Shown here: piece by piece, positions 10,630 to 20,971 of the stretch | How the letters are laid out: each line of letters starts with the position of its first letter | How positions within the stretch are numbered: position 1 is the first letter of the stretch | Origin: Pyropia yezoensis | Lineage: Eukaryota > Rhodophyta > Bangiophyceae > Bangiales > Bangiaceae | DNA length: 64,000 nt | Assembly: GCA_009829735.1 (NCBI GenBank) | Contig: CM020618.1 | Location: 18,833,346-18,897,345, forward strand | Direction of reading: 5' to 3' | Translations under genes and position numbers: made by a program | Notes under the pieces: model-generated | The model's input: the letters and a program-made list of their open reading frames with translations, nothing else | What the model was told of the DNA's origin: nothing | The model's database searches: none

Positions 10630-11568
10630 CTCCCCGCCCGCTGCCGCCTCCCCCCCCCCACCGGCCTCGGCGGCGACCGCCACGGGCACCCCCGCCACGG
10701 CGGCAATGGCCGACGCGCCAATGGCGCCCGGGCGGAGGATGGTGACCGCGCCCCCCGTGCCAACCGCCGACACGTCCACCACCGTGCTCTCCAGGCCCAC
10801 CGCGCAGCCGTCGCCGCCGTCGAGCACCCCGTCAATGCGGCCGGTCAGGTCCGCCACCACGTGCGCGGCGGCGGTGGGCGACGGGCCGCCGCTGGTGTTG
10901 GCCGACGGCGCCGCCAGGACGAGGCCGCCGCCGTGACGGCCGCCGCCCCGCCCTCCCCTTGCACTGGCGGCGGCGCCACCGGCGTGGGGCGGCGCGCCCC
11001 CCCCGGGGTGGCCGTCCCCACCGCCCCCACCGCCGCCGTCAGCGCCACCACCGCCACCGCCAGCCAGGAGCGCCGCCGCCACGGGGTGGCGGGGCACCCG
11101 CAGCCCGACGGTCCCCCCCCCCCCCACCGCCGCCGGGGACACGCGGCTCCCCCCCGCCAGGGGGAGGATGAGGGTCAGGGGGCCTGGCCAAAAGGCGGCG
11201 GCCAGCGCCGCCGCCACCGGGTGCAGCGGCAATGGCGTCAGCGGGGGCAGGTCGGCCAGCGCCGCCGCCGACGCAACGTGGAGGATGAGCGGGTTGTCGG
11301 GGGGCCGCCCCTTGGCGGCGTACACGGACCGGACGGCCGCGTCGTTGAACGCGTCGGCGCCAAGGCCGTAGACCGTCTCGGTGGGGAAGGCGACCGTGCC
11401 GCCACGGCGGAGGGTGGCCGCCGCCGCACGGACGTCCAGCTCCGAGTCCCCCCGCCAGACGGTGGTGGGGGTACGTGCAGACGGAGAGGGGGGTGGGGGG
11501 GCGGCAGCGATGCGGGGGGGGGGGGGGGGAGGAGGAGGAGGGAGGGGGGGGGAGGGGTCGCCGCCCAT
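9988..11568 (-). CDS. Threonylcarbamoyl-AMP synthase, Sua5 type
   Basis: It makes threonylcarbamoyl-AMP from threonine, bicarbonate and ATP, the first step of t6A37 tRNA modification. The YrdC domain is complete: TVAFPTETVYGLGADA (about residues 58-73), the KGR motif in YAAKGRPPDNPLILHV (about 86-88), WPGPLTLIL, GLRVPRHP, the SAN motif in APSANTSGGPSPT, GLESTVVDV and LRPGA. It is followed by the linker PGMKYRHYAP and a C-terminal Sua5 domain (GVLAPADV, GLYAGLRALD, ending GLGGAVMNRLRKAA), so it is the long Sua5 form rather than the short YrdC/TsaC form. Length is 526 residues, expanded by poly-Gly and Ala inserts that do not break motifs. The ATG at 11568 precedes a Pro-rich leader; no convincing targeting peptide is visible, so it may be cytosolic. 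Confidence 0.93.
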
Positions 11569-14308
11569 GACGCCCGCGCTGGGGGGGGGGGGCGGGCGCC
11601 CGCCGCCACCCGCGCGGGCGAGGCGCGTCCAGAAGCGGCCGCAGAGGGCGGCGCGGGCTGCCAGGGCGGGAGAGCGGTTGCGGTGGACGAGTGGTCGTCA
11701 GGGAGGGGACTGGACCAGGGGGAAGGGCTTGGGAGTGCGTAGGTGGAAGGGGGGGGGGGACGCGGTTGCGTGGTGCGGGGGGGGTGGTGCGGAATATGGC
11801 GGGTGACTCCGCCGGCGACCGCGCCGGCAAAGGCGTGGGGCGGATCAACGCGGCCTGCCCGGTTTTTCGCGTCCGCCCCCCCGGCCATCGATTCCCGCCC
11901 TCTTGTTTTCGTACGGTGCCCATCGTCAGCTTTGACTTTTTCCTGCTCAGGGCACGGAATCCGAGCGCAGCCTGATGCGCATCAGGATCACGAAAGTGAG
12001 CTACTAATTGACGGTCTTGATGCGGGTTCACCTGATGCGGCCTGGGATACGGCATCACGGGATGCGGGCTTGATCGACGGTTGTTGCACCAATAAAAAAA
12101 GCAGTTTTTTAATGACACAACCTCACCCAGTGACCACGGTGTGGCCGCCCCGTCTACCTCTCCCACCGCTGCCGTCCCCGCCAACGCCGGCAGCGTAGCG
12201 CCACCCCCTCACGCTTGCCGGCGCCGCGTAGCACGACTGCCAGCGCAGCGGCACTATCCACCACGACGGCCGGCGGCGCGGCGCCTCCCAACTTCCCCAC
12301 ATCCGAGCAGCGTAGCGCCACTCGCCACGACCATCGGCAGCGCAGCGACGCCTCCGACGCCTCCGCCGGCCGCGCGGCTCCCCACCCCCACCGGCGGTGT
12401 GGCGCCGCGCTCCAGCACCGCCAGTAGCGCGACAACTTCGTACCCAAGTGCAACCTTTTCAGCACGCAATGAGAACCACCAGCGCAGTGAAGGAACAAGA
12501 AAGAAGAAAAAGGCACAACAAGAACAGGAATGAGGGATAAGTGAAACGCAACGAGCGCAAAGGCACCACTGCTAGTAAAGGATAAGGCGGTCATCGATGC
12601 TTGCACGCTCGAGGCGGTGCTGCCCGCGCGCCCCCCTACCTCCTGTGCCTCCGTGCGCACCTCACGCGCAACTGCCGCCTCAAAAGTGGGCCCCCAATGG
12701 CGCACACCCTCCACCGTCACCGAACGATCAGCAGTGGTACCGACTGGCCGCCACGGTCCAACAACCCCCCCTCCCTGCTCAACCCCCCCCGCCACCTCTT
12801 CCCCCACCATTCCCGCGCTCCCCCCCCTCCACTGCTCTTCCGCCCCGCTTTGACCCCCCCTCAGCCCGCGCTCCTCACTCCCAGCGCCACCGAACGGGCG
12901 GGTAGCCGCCACCTCCTGCTTCCCGCCACCGCCGCCGCCAGTCGTACGCCCGTCGGTCTGGAACGCACTTGCAACGTGGGTTATCAAAGGCTGCGCCAGA
13001 GCGCTTCCGGCAGCGGTGGCCAAGGACGAAGAGCTACTGCCCGTCATGGTATTGGCGACACCAGGAGGAAGTCACAGAGGCGACGAAGGTGGTGGAGGCG
13101 GTGGAGGTAGGGTGGAGGTGGCGGTGGCGGTGCAAGTTGCGGCGGCGGCGGAGGGAACACGGCCGACTGTCAGTCGGCGCCTGCACAGCCTGTGTGGGCT
13201 CTGCGCGGTGGGACTCCTGGCCACGCCTTACGTCCCTCTCTGAGACTCCAGTGCACCACCGCCTGGAGTCCTTCGGGCGCCTGTCTCGCCGAGTCGGCAC
13301 AGCGCCTTTCGCGGAACGAGGAGCCAATGAAATTGTGGCGTTCAGATCAAACTCGTGACTACGGCGTCTCGCTCGCTCGAGCGATTTCGAGCGAGAAGTG
13401 ATGCGCATCAAAGGTCGTCTCAAAACGCCAATCTGGGCGAGCCACCGCGCTCAGGAGCCCTGATGGGGGCCTGAGCGGCAAGAAGTGAAAGGTGACGATG
13501 CAGACCAAAGTGCAGCTGGTGTGCTATGTAAAGGCAGTCGACGTCGCCTCCTGCCGCAGCCGCTGCACTCGCTCGCGCCGGCGGCCACCTTTCCCCACTC
13601 CCCCGCCCCCGCTTGTCCATCGCTCCTCATCTTCCGGCTCACCCCCGTGGTTTGTAGGGGTGACCCACCCGCCCCCGCCGTGGCACGGCATGGGGCGGGC
13701 GTGTGCCCAAGCGGCCGAGCGTAGGGCGTCAGTGGCGCGGAGTCAGCGCGGCGCGGCGCTGCGCGGTGCGGCGGGGTGCCACCGCAGGGGCGCAATGCGG
13801 CCGCCACGGGGGTGACAGTGATAAATGTTGCGGCAGGTTGTGGGATACCCCCGTGGCCACCGGGGCGGCGTCGAGCGGGGACGGTCGAGGTGGGGCGGGC
13901 CGCCCGGCGGCCTCACGAGCCAGCCCCCTCGCAGGGGGGGCGGGCCGGGGGGTGGGGTCCAGCCACGGGGCTCGACGCTGCCCCCATTTCTCTTCTTGTT
14001 TTTTGGCGCTGCCGCTTTGCGCCTGTGTGGGTCCGCCCTGCACCTGCAGCCGCTGCTCGGCTGGCGCACCTGCGGCGGCGGCCAGGTCGGCGGACCCGCG
14101 GCCGTCGACGGCTGCCGGCGTGTCTGGGCGGTGGCGCCGATGGGATCCAAAAGAGGAGAGCCCTGTGCCGGGCGTGGGCATCCCGTTTTCCTTATCCATC
14201 TCCCTCGCCCTCTTGTCGAGGCTGCCAGGGGTGTGTGTAACGCCGCGTGGCGGCGCGCACCCGCCGCTGAGTTACCCCCCCCCACGGCTCCATCACGTGC
14301 TCCGCCTT
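11569..14308. other. Long stretch without a supported gene
   Basis: The part up to about 11800 is GC-rich leader of the Sua5 gene. From 11850 to about 13450 the composition is lower in GC, with an AATAAA-containing T/A patch at 12090-12115. Around 12190-12430 there are loose repeats of a motif like CAGCGTAGCGCCAC. The longest frames (for example minus strand 13047-12154) have no recognisable domain and look random. No RNA gene was found. Confidence 0.45.
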
Positions 14309-15034
14309 TTACGCTGCGGCCGCCCCGTCATTGATTGACATGGACGCGAGGCCCGCGTACACCTTGACCGCGCTGGGCCGCTCCGCGAGGCGGTCCACCC
14401 ACGCTGCCACCCGCGAGTCGCCGCCACTCACCGCGTCGCTGTCCATGCCCGCCCAGCGGACCATCAAAAACTCGTACGTACACATCAAGTCCGCGACGGT
14501 AAACGTGTCGCCGAGCAGGAAGGCCCGCCCATCCGCGAGGGCCGCTCCCACCAGCGCGGCGACGGTGGCCGCCCACGTTGCCGCGGTGGCCGCGAGCCCC
14601 GCGCTGTCCCGCTCCTCGGGGCGCTTGCCGTAGGTGCCGAGGAAGGTGTCCCGCATGAGCGGGTAGGCGCTGGCGGGTGCATAGTGGAGGAACATGAGCG
14701 CCCGTGCGTGCGCGTCGTCGGGCGCATCGAGCGGCGGCAGCAACGCCTGTGCGCGCTTGTCATTGGCGTGCATGGACAGCAGCAGCGACACGATGGCGCC
14801 CGACTCGACCACCACCGTCCCAGACGGTAGGAGCAATGCGGGGAGGCGCTTGATGGGGTTGATGGCTGCTAGAGCGGCGTCGGCCTGCAGCTCCTCGTAC
14901 GTGATGGTGCGCACACAGAGGCGGTCGGGGCCGAGGCCCAGCTCCTCGGCCAGCTGCACCACGCAGGCAGACACCCAGGTGCAGTCCACGTGGTACAGGA
15001 CGGGCATGGTGTCGGGTGCGGTGGAGACCATCAT
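14309..15034 (-). CDS. Glutathione S-transferase
   Basis: 241 residues from the ATG at 15034 (MMVSTAPDTMPVLYHV). The frame is open further upstream, but this start gives the usual length. The N-terminal thioredoxin fold contains INPIKRLPALLL, whose cis-proline holds glutathione, and VVESGAIVSLLL, whose E-S pair binds the gamma-glutamyl group. The C-terminal helical domain has the folding motif as FLLGDTFTVADLMCTYEFLMVRW, then VDRLAERPSAVKVYAGL. Members conjugate glutathione to electrophiles or act as isomerases. The catalytic Ser/Cys at the start of helix 1 probably lies within HVDCTWVSAC, but I cannot assign the class. It is upstream on the same strand as nothing obvious and lies 495 bases from the next gene's stop. 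Confidence 0.9.
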   Translation of the reverse strand: MMVSTAPDTMPVLYHVDCTWVSACVVQLAEELGLGPDRLCVRTITYEELQADAALAAINPIKRLPALLLPSGTVVVESGAIVSLLLSMHANDKRAQALLPPLDAPDDAHARALMFLHYAPASAYPLMRDTFLGTYGKRPEERDSAGLAATAATWAATVAALVGAALADGRAFLLGDTFTVADLMCTYEFLMVRWAGMDSDAVSGGDSRVAAWVDRLAERPSAVKVYAGLASMSINDGAAAA

Positions 15035-15528
15035 GGTGAGAGTGGGCAAGCGGGTGTGTGGTAGGACAATGACGGCCCGAGGGGGGGGGGGGGAAGAGGA
15101 GCAAGACGACGATGATGACACCACCTGCACTTCTGGGATGGAAAGGAGGGCGAGACAGGTCCGGAGAATGAAAAGGTGGTGCCGGACGCGAGCAGGGCTT
15201 TTATTCGCAGGGGGGGCCGTTTGCCTCGGACTTGGACCCCTCTCTCCGATCTGAAAGCAGGCACAGAGGCGGCGCAGCCGCAGCCTCAGTTGCCTTGGGT
15301 GGCGGCGAGGCCGCGCGGTCGCCGTGTCCTTGCCATCAAGATGATGATGGCTTCTTGCCACGTGGGAGGGGCTCCTCCTCATGCGTGCGGGAAGTTGCGG
15401 GGATGCACTGCGGGATGCACTGCGGTTTCCCACCGACCACCGTCCAAGCATTTTCATTTTTCGTCGGCGACGAAAGAAACACTCCTCATGAAAAAAAAAC
15501 GCGCCCTACCGCTCCCACGGATGGACTT
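15035..15528. other. Intergenic between GST and SET gene
   Basis: Promoter side of the GST gene and 3' side of the SET/MYND gene, both on the minus strand. A short poly-G run lies at about 15080-15092 and an A-run at 15489-15498. No gene seen. Confidence 0.5.
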
Positions 15529-17175
15529 TCACAGCAGGCACGCGCGCGCATGCGACGCCTGGTCCTGCCGCTGGCACTTGGCGCAGCAGTAGCGTGCCAC
15601 CCCACACAGCGGACACGACGCCGGCGGACGGGCACCCGCTGGGACAGTCTTGGTGCACCGCGCGCGAGCGCACGGCTGGGGAGCCGTCGCCGCTGCCGTC
15701 GCGGCTGCAGCGGCTGCCGACGCCACCCGCCGGGATGTTGCCACCTCGGCCGCCGCCTCCCTCTGGTCCTCTCCCGCAGGGCTGCGCCGGCGGCCGCCGC
15801 CGCGAGGGCCACCCTTGGTGGGCGCCGCTGCCATCACCGCCACCGCTACCGCCATAACGTCCGGGTCGTCCGCCCCATAGGTGATCCCCAGCAACGGTTG
15901 GTATTTTCGGAATACGGCTGCCGCCGAGGACGGCGGCGACCGCGGCACCTCGAGCAGGTCCTGGCTCACCCAAAACACCCACTCAATGACCTCGGCCACG
16001 GGCGGGTGGTTTACCCGACACGGCCAGCCCCCACCGCACGACGCTGCTAGACACTCCACTGCCTTGATGCTGGCCACACTCACGTCCACGGCCTGGATGC
16101 GCAGCCGCCCCACGTCCCGCGGGTAAGCCCTGGCCATCGCAAGAAAGCCCATCTCAGCGGCGATGCGCGCGACGGACAGAAGGCTGTGGGCGTGGCTGCT
16201 GAGGAGCTGCTCCAGGTCGCGGCTTGCTCGCAGCGTCAGCCAGTGCAGCGGGCTCAGCGTGCGGGATGCATCATCCACCAGCTCTGCGGCTTCCTCTGGC
16301 GCGCTCAGGGTGCGCAGGTTTCGCTCTTGCATGGCGGCGAGAGAGACTGTCACCTTTCCCTCAGCAGCCAGAACATACATCTTGTCAACGCAGAGGTTGC
16401 ACATGGTGCACCTCCAGACGGGGTCATCCGCATTGAGGGGTGTGGCAAGCCCACCGCACGGCTTCGTGCACAGTACCGACCGGGCCGTGTCGGGCCCTGC
16501 ACATCGGGAACAGCGACAAAAAAAAGCGAACCCGTCGTACAGTTGGGCGCGGCGGAGAGCTGTCGGCAGAACCCATGGGTTGTCGATGTAGGACAGGGAC
16601 AGGTGATCTCCGCTGGAGATGGGCCGGATGGCCGTCAGGCGACCCGCGCCAGCATCGAGCTTGGACGAGTAAGACAGGTTAGGGACACAGCTGTGCTCCA
16701 TCCGCGACAAGGTCGCATACAGAGCCGTCTTTGGGTGGCAGTCGCCACCTGTGATTCCTGTGCGGCTAAGTTCCAACACCGTCTTCTCGGCAGGGTGGCC
16801 CGTGTAGGCATGGGCGTTGAAGCGGGCGACGGCTAAGAGCAGCAGGATGTCAGCTCTGGTAGGAGCAGCTGGAACAGGCGCCGGCAGGCGACCTCCCGTA
16901 TCCGCAACCAGCTTGGCTTCGCCACCCCAGGAGAGAAATTCAGCGTCCTCGACGTTGGGGTGGTACAGGCCCCTCAAGAGGGCGCGGGACGCGGGAGGGA
17001 GAGCGTCGTAGGCGCGGAGTAGGTCGGCTGTATCGTCCCTCGTCCACGTCAGCAGGGGCGCCTCAACGAGAACCACCTCGCCAACTGCGATGCGCCGCGT
17101 CGCGACGGCGACGGTGCCCATGGCGGAAGTGACTTCCAGGCGAAAAGCGGGATGAACCGTCCTTGTTGAGGCCAT
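15529..17175 (-). CDS. SET domain protein with C-terminal MYND finger
   Basis: 548 residues from the ATG at 17175 (MASTRTVHPAFRLEV). The start follows SET-domain layout: the first strands MGTVAVATRRIAVGEVVLVEAPLLTW are the usual beginning (G-R-G-x-x-A-like strand and I-x-x-G-E-x-V/I). SET core: RMEHSCVPNLSY (about residue 158, the N-H-S-C-x-P-N motif with Glu in place of Asn) and ISSGDHLSLSYID. A post-SET-like cluster CRCSRC is followed by CTKPC and CTMCNLC. A helical region follows (MARAYPRDVGR). The last about 45 residues carry a MYND zinc finger: CARARC, CPLCGVARYCCAKCQRQDQASHARAC. The family methylates lysines on histones or other proteins. In classic SMYD proteins MYND splits the SET domain, whereas here it sits at the C-terminus. 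Confidence 0.88.
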   Translation of the reverse strand: MASTRTVHPAFRLEVTSAMGTVAVATRRIAVGEVVLVEAPLLTWTRDDTADLLRAYDALPPASRALLRGLYHPNVEDAEFLSWGGEAKLVADTGGRLPAPVPAAPTRADILLLLAVARFNAHAYTGHPAEKTVLELSRTGITGGDCHPKTALYATLSRMEHSCVPNLSYSSKLDAGAGRLTAIRPISSGDHLSLSYIDNPWVLPTALRRAQLYDGFAFFCRCSRCAGPDTARSVLCTKPCGGLATPLNADDPVWRCTMCNLCVDKMYVLAAEGKVTVSLAAMQERNLRTLSAPEEAAELVDDASRTLSPLHWLTLRASRDLEQLLSSHAHSLLSVARIAAEMGFLAMARAYPRDVGRLRIQAVDVSVASIKAVECLAASCGGGWPCRVNHPPVAEVIEWVFWVSQDLLEVPRSPPSSAAAVFRKYQPLLGITYGADDPDVMAVAVAVMAAAPTKGGPRGGGRRRSPAGEDQREAAAEVATSRRVASAAAAAATAAATAPQPCARARCTKTVPAGARPPASCPLCGVARYCCAKCQRQDQASHARACLL

Positions 17176-17588
17176 GACGTGGGAGCCGGTGACGACGCTG
17201 TGACTGTCACTCGCGGGCCGCCAACACTGGGGGTGAGGGACAACACGGGGACGAGGCTGATCGACGCAATGCAGGGCGTTGGTAGGTGCGCAAGGTAGAG
17301 TGGGATATCCTGAGAGTTGCACTCGTTTCACAAGCTCAGGCGCGGGGACCGCCGGCCTCATGCCTCATGGTCTCATGGTGGAGCCAAAGCCCACTGGGTA
17401 CCCCCACCCTGCGTGTGTTCTTGTCACGTCTACGCTTGACCATTTTCTGTGACCAATTCTTCAGCGCCGCCCTGCTACCACCGTCAGACCGGACCGCCTT
17501 GGCGGGCGGCAGACAGCGGGGCAAGGGGGTCTCGAGTTTTCGTACACTTCAAAAATTAAATGTCTTCTTCGCCATGATCTACTAAAAC
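17176..17588. other. Promoter side of SET/MYND gene
   Basis: Intergenic DNA of falling GC content; an AT-rich patch (about 17545-17590) precedes the inverted-repeat element. No gene seen. Confidence 0.5.
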
Positions 17589-18258
17589 CCTTGCTGCTAA
17601 ATAGATACATAGATATCTATGTATCTATCTGAAGGTCTATCTCATATATGAAGACACACGAGATATATATTTTCCCCCGGCCGTGCCCATGCTGCTCCTC
17701 CCTGGAAACTGGTCCATCGTACTCCCACTTGTGTTGCAGACATGAGAAAAACAAGGACTCTCTGGAAACCCCCGTGCGAGAGCGAAGAAAGTTCGAAAGA
17801 AGCACACGCTATAGTGTTCAAAGTGGCTACCGGCCGACGCTTCACTTTCCGACATCCTAGATATCAACTCGTGCACGCCTTCTCTGGTCCGTTTTTTGTG
17901 ACCCTACTTGTAACGCATGCAAAGTGCGACCTTCTTGCGCGAAGAAGTCGCAGACGGCTCTCTCCCTGTCTCCGTGAGAACACAGTGAAGTCTGAGAAGA
18001 CCTCAATAACTGGACCTCATACTTTTGGCGACAGCCATGTCGCGGTCGAGGCCGACCCTGATGGGCAAAGTCATAACGCCAAAGGACAGTCCGTGAGCTG
18101 CTCTCTCTACCTACTGCAGCTGTGTTTTCCTCAGTGGCGTCCGCGGTTTCGAAAATGCGCGTCAGTGAAGATGGACCTCGGCCAAGTGCCTTATTAAATG
18201 AGATATCCATGTAGACCTATCGGTATCTATGGATCAAACATCTATGTAATAGCAAGGC
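17589..18258. mobile_element. MITE-like element with imperfect terminal inverted repeats
   Basis: The left end CCTTGCTGCTAAATAGAT (17589-17606) matches the reverse complement of 18240-18257 (CCTTGCTATTACATAGAT) at 15 of 18 bases. Similarity continues inward (AGGTCTAT...CTCAT on both sides). A perfect 28-bp palindrome lies at 17601-17628. The interior has lower GC than its surroundings and no convincing ORF, suggesting a non-autonomous element. No clear target-site duplication was found. Confidence 0.45.
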
Positions 18259-18385
18259 ATATTGGCTCGAGGGTTCCAAGTGTTCGGAACAAAGCAACCT
18301 TCGACATATCTATATATTAATCACTACCTCGAGGGTTGACTTTTCTGAACACTTATTTAGAACCCTCGAGCCATAAAGCCTTGCT
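18251..18385. repeat. Long imperfect hairpin (39/43-nt arms)
   Basis: The arm 18251-18289 pairs with 18343-18385: both contain the block GAACCCTCGAGCC and its complement, GAACACTT, and the end CCTTGCT. There is a 4-base insertion in the right arm and a loop of about 53 bases. Its left arm overlaps the right end of the preceding element, so the same terminal sequence occurs three times. This could be a second, nested MITE or the fold-back of a small-RNA precursor. Confidence 0.55.
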
Positions 18386-18576
18386 TCATCGTCTACAACA
18401 GAGCCGCCCCTGGTGTGCTCGAAGGAAACTCTTCCGCAGCGCAGAGCGCCGAGCGACCGAGGACGAAGGTCGCTGAACCGCATCGCAGCCTCCTCCCACC
18501 CCCGCAGCGGAACCCCTCTCCCCGCCCACTGTGACACCCTTTTCCCCACACCCCCCCTGTGCCTTGCCCCTTTGCC

Positions 18577-19277
18577 ATGGCCGCCACCCCCGCGTTTCAT
18601 GCGGCTCTGCCACTAGCCGGGGCGCCCCCCCCCCGCGGCCACCGTCGCCCCCTCCCGCGGCGGCGCCCGCCGGGAGTGGCCAGGGCGGCGGTGGCGGCGG
18701 CGGCGGCGGCGGCGCCCCCCCCCTCCCCCCCCCCCCCCCCCCCCCCGTGCCCTCCCCCCCCTCCTCCCCCCCCGACGCCATTGCAGTGGGCCCTGGCGGC
18801 ACGTCCACCCAGCAGCCCCTCACCTGGGGCTGCATGCCCGCCTGCGGCGCGTGCTGCTACCTCGGCGCCCCGTCGGCGGGCGGCCGGGACGTGGCGGCGC
18901 TCCTCACCGCCCCCGCCGACGTGGCGGCCTACCTGGCCATGGTCGCCCCCGACGGGTGGTGCGTGCACCTCGACCGCGCCTCCCGCGGGTGTACCGTCTA
19001 CGACGCGCGGCCGCGGTTTTGCCGCGCCACCCCGGCGGTCTTTGCCAACCTCTACGGCCTGGAGGAGGAGGCCGACTTTGACGCTGCCGCCATTGCGGCG
19101 TGTGAGGAGTGGATTGGGGAGGCGGCGGGGGGGGGGGCGGCGGCGGCGGGGGCCCAGCTGGACCGCTACGAGCGGTTTATTGATGAGGGCGCCGACCCGG
19201 GGGGGTGGGCAGACGTGGTCGTGGCAAAGGGGGGGGGGGCGGAGGAGTCCGGGGGGGGGGGGGGGGGGGGGGGGTGA
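18577..19277 (+). CDS. YkgJ-family zinc/iron-chelating Cys-rich protein
   Basis: The conserved core is WGCMPACGACCYLG, then LTAPADVAAYLAMVAPDGWCVHLD, RGCTVYDARPRFCR and FANLYGL. This is the Cys pattern of the YkgJ family (proposed Fe-S or zinc binding; exact biochemical role unknown; plant homologues are plastid-located). This core ends with a poly-Gly tail at the TGA at 19277. The frame of the core has no ATG before the first Cys. An ATG at 18577 (MAATPAFHAALPLAGAPPPR), in the frame one step away, encodes a good Ala/Arg-rich transit-peptide-like leader. The two frames would join by a -1 slip within the poly-C run at about 18717-18746. I therefore place the start at 18577 and suspect a homopolymer indel. 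Confidence 0.8.
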
Positions 19278-19451
19278 CCCCCCCCAGTGTCTTAGCTGCC
19301 GGGGGTGGGTCGTAAAGGGAATGGCCGCCGGCGCTCGGGGTGGCCAGATCGCAGCTCACGGCCCTGTAGAGTGGTCGACTGTGTAGAGATTGGTCGACCA
19401 AGGTACATACAGACGGGCTACTACCGCCTGCCTGCCGCGCGCCCGCGGGCT

Positions 19452-19560
19452 GCGGTATTGGGCAGGGCAGCGCGCTGCCCTGCCCAATGGGAGTGCCCGC
19501 GGGCCGCGGTATTGGGCAGGGCAGCGCGCTGCCCTGCCCAATGGGAGTGCCCACGGGGCG
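19452..19560. repeat. Two 54-bp palindromic units
   Basis: Each unit contains GGGCAGGGCAGC facing GCTGCCCTGCCC, a perfect inverted repeat centred on GCGC (core ATTGGGCAGG...CCTGCCCAAT, 30 or more bases, spaced 54 bases apart). This is the short version of the array at 41277-41725. Confidence 0.9.
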
Positions 19561-19690
19561 CGGTATCCCACCCCCTGCGCTCTTCTCCTTCCTCCCACGC
19601 CTCTCCGCCTGCCCCTCCCACCCCCCCCCCCTCACCTCCCCCCCATTCGCCCACTCCCACGCCCCACTGGTATCATTTGGGGGGGCGACG

Positions 19691-19912
19691 GAGGTGGATG
19701 TATGTACTGTACACGTCAATGACGATGTTGAGGTGGGCGCCCAGCTCCTCCGTGCGGCCCACGTAATCGACCCTGCACTCACCCGGCCCGTGACCAACGT
19801 GCGGCCGGGCACCGCCTACCCACCCGTCCTCCTCACCGCTGGCCTGAATGACCCGCGGGTGGGGTATTGGGAGGCGGCCAAGATGGCCGCCCACCTGGCC
19901 ACCTCACCCACC
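19691..19912 (+). pseudogene. Fragment of an S9 (oligopeptidase B-like) peptidase, copy A
   Basis: One frame contains VTNVRPGTAYPPVLLTAG, then LNDPRVGYWEAAKMAAHL. This is the segment of prolyl oligopeptidase/oligopeptidase B enzymes that carries the catalytic aspartate (in LNDPRV). The catalytic serine region and the C-terminal histidine region are absent in every frame nearby. It is a stranded fragment, not a gene, and is repeated at 41853-42075. Confidence 0.65.
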
Positions 19913-20280
19913 CCCCCCCCCGCCTCCGCCGCCGCCACCGCCGCCACCGCCGCCTCCACCGCGTGGGCGGCGCCAACCACCCGCAAGGCGGCCGCCGTTG
20001 GCGGCGGTGGGGGTGTGTACGCCGGGGGGGTGGTGGCACTTCGACGGCTCTTTAGGCGGGCAACGGGACGTAAGCTAGCAGAACAAAAGAGGAAGAAAGA
20101 AGAAAAAGTCCAGGGCCAAGGGAAACGAAAACGGGAAACAGCTCCTTCCTCCCCCCCTGACACCCGACGGCACCACGGCCGCGCGTGCGGTCGCCTCGCA
20201 GCCGGCCCACCCCCCACACGGCCACTGATCCCACCAGGGAAGGAGGCACCCAGCCACGACGGGTCTGTCACGACGCCGCG

Positions 20281-20971
20281 TCAGAGGGACAGCAGAGGCG
20301 CCTCCACCGAGAGCACTGGCCGCTCGCGGGGCGAGCAGAGTACAGTACTGTATGTACATATAGTACAGTGACGTGGCCGACACGGTCGCGTCATCCACAG
20401 CGCAAACAACCCCCCCTCAACTTTCCAGCCCGACCCCCATTCCCCGCCGGCCATCCGCTCGACGCGCGCGACGAGCGCCGACGCCAGGCCCAGCCGCCGG
20501 TACTCGGCGCGGACGGCCATGGAGTACACCCGCCGCTCCCGGTCCAGCCGGGCCGGCCGCCGCCGCCGCAGGCCGCGGCCGTCGCCGTCCCCGTCCCCGT
20601 CCCCGTCACCGCCACCGTCACCGTCGCCCCCCCCCCCCCCACCACCGCCCCCCCCCCGCCGCCAGCCGCACAATATTGGGCAGCAGCCCGTCGAGCGACA
20701 GCCGCCCACCCGTCTCGGCGTCGTGCACCGCCGCGTCGACCGACGCGACGACCACCCCGTCGGGGGTGTCCAGCGGCGGCCGCGACGAGGCGGCGGAGGA
20801 GAGGAAGAAGTGCAGCGCCGCCGCCCACCCAGCGTCGGGCGCGGCGGCGACCGCATCGCGGACGGGGGAGGGAGAGAGCGCCGGGGCGGGCGGCTGGCCG
20901 ACGCCGAAAGAGAACGCGAAGGGCGCGCCGAGACGAGCCGCACCTTGAGGGTGGCGGCAACACCGATGCAT
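20281..20971 (-). pseudogene. GNAT-type N-acetyltransferase, frame-disrupted
   Basis: The N-terminal part lies in one frame from the ATG at 20971 (APFAFSFGVGQ, then DTPDGVVVASVDAAVHD, GGRLSLDGLLPNIVRL). The acetyl-CoA site (motif A) lies in the next frame: RRVYSMAVRAEYRRLGLAS, then ALVARVERMAG, with the Q/R-x-x-G-x-G/A signature represented by R-R-L-G-L-A. The frames change across a poly-G/GGN tract (about 20640-20600 on the plus numbering). After motif A the expected C-terminal strands are missing and the frame runs into AT-containing DNA, ending at 20281. Substrate unknown. It lies between the two blocks of duplication copy A and is absent from copy B. Confidence 0.6.

Larger units (their letters stand above)
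19339..19946. repeat. Segmental duplication, block 1, copy A
   Basis: Nearly identical, in the same orientation, to 41174-42108. It shares GGTGGCCAGATCGCAGC at the left boundary and CACCTGGCCACCTCACCC at the right. The right boundary falls in a GCC/ACC microsatellite. Copy A holds only two palindromic units, copy B eight, so the two blocks differ in length mostly by that array. Confidence 0.9.

Noticed and set aside
12154..13047. 297-residue minus-strand frame with a hydrophobic stretch
   Set aside because: Only one hydrophobic segment and otherwise random composition; no homology pattern or supporting context.
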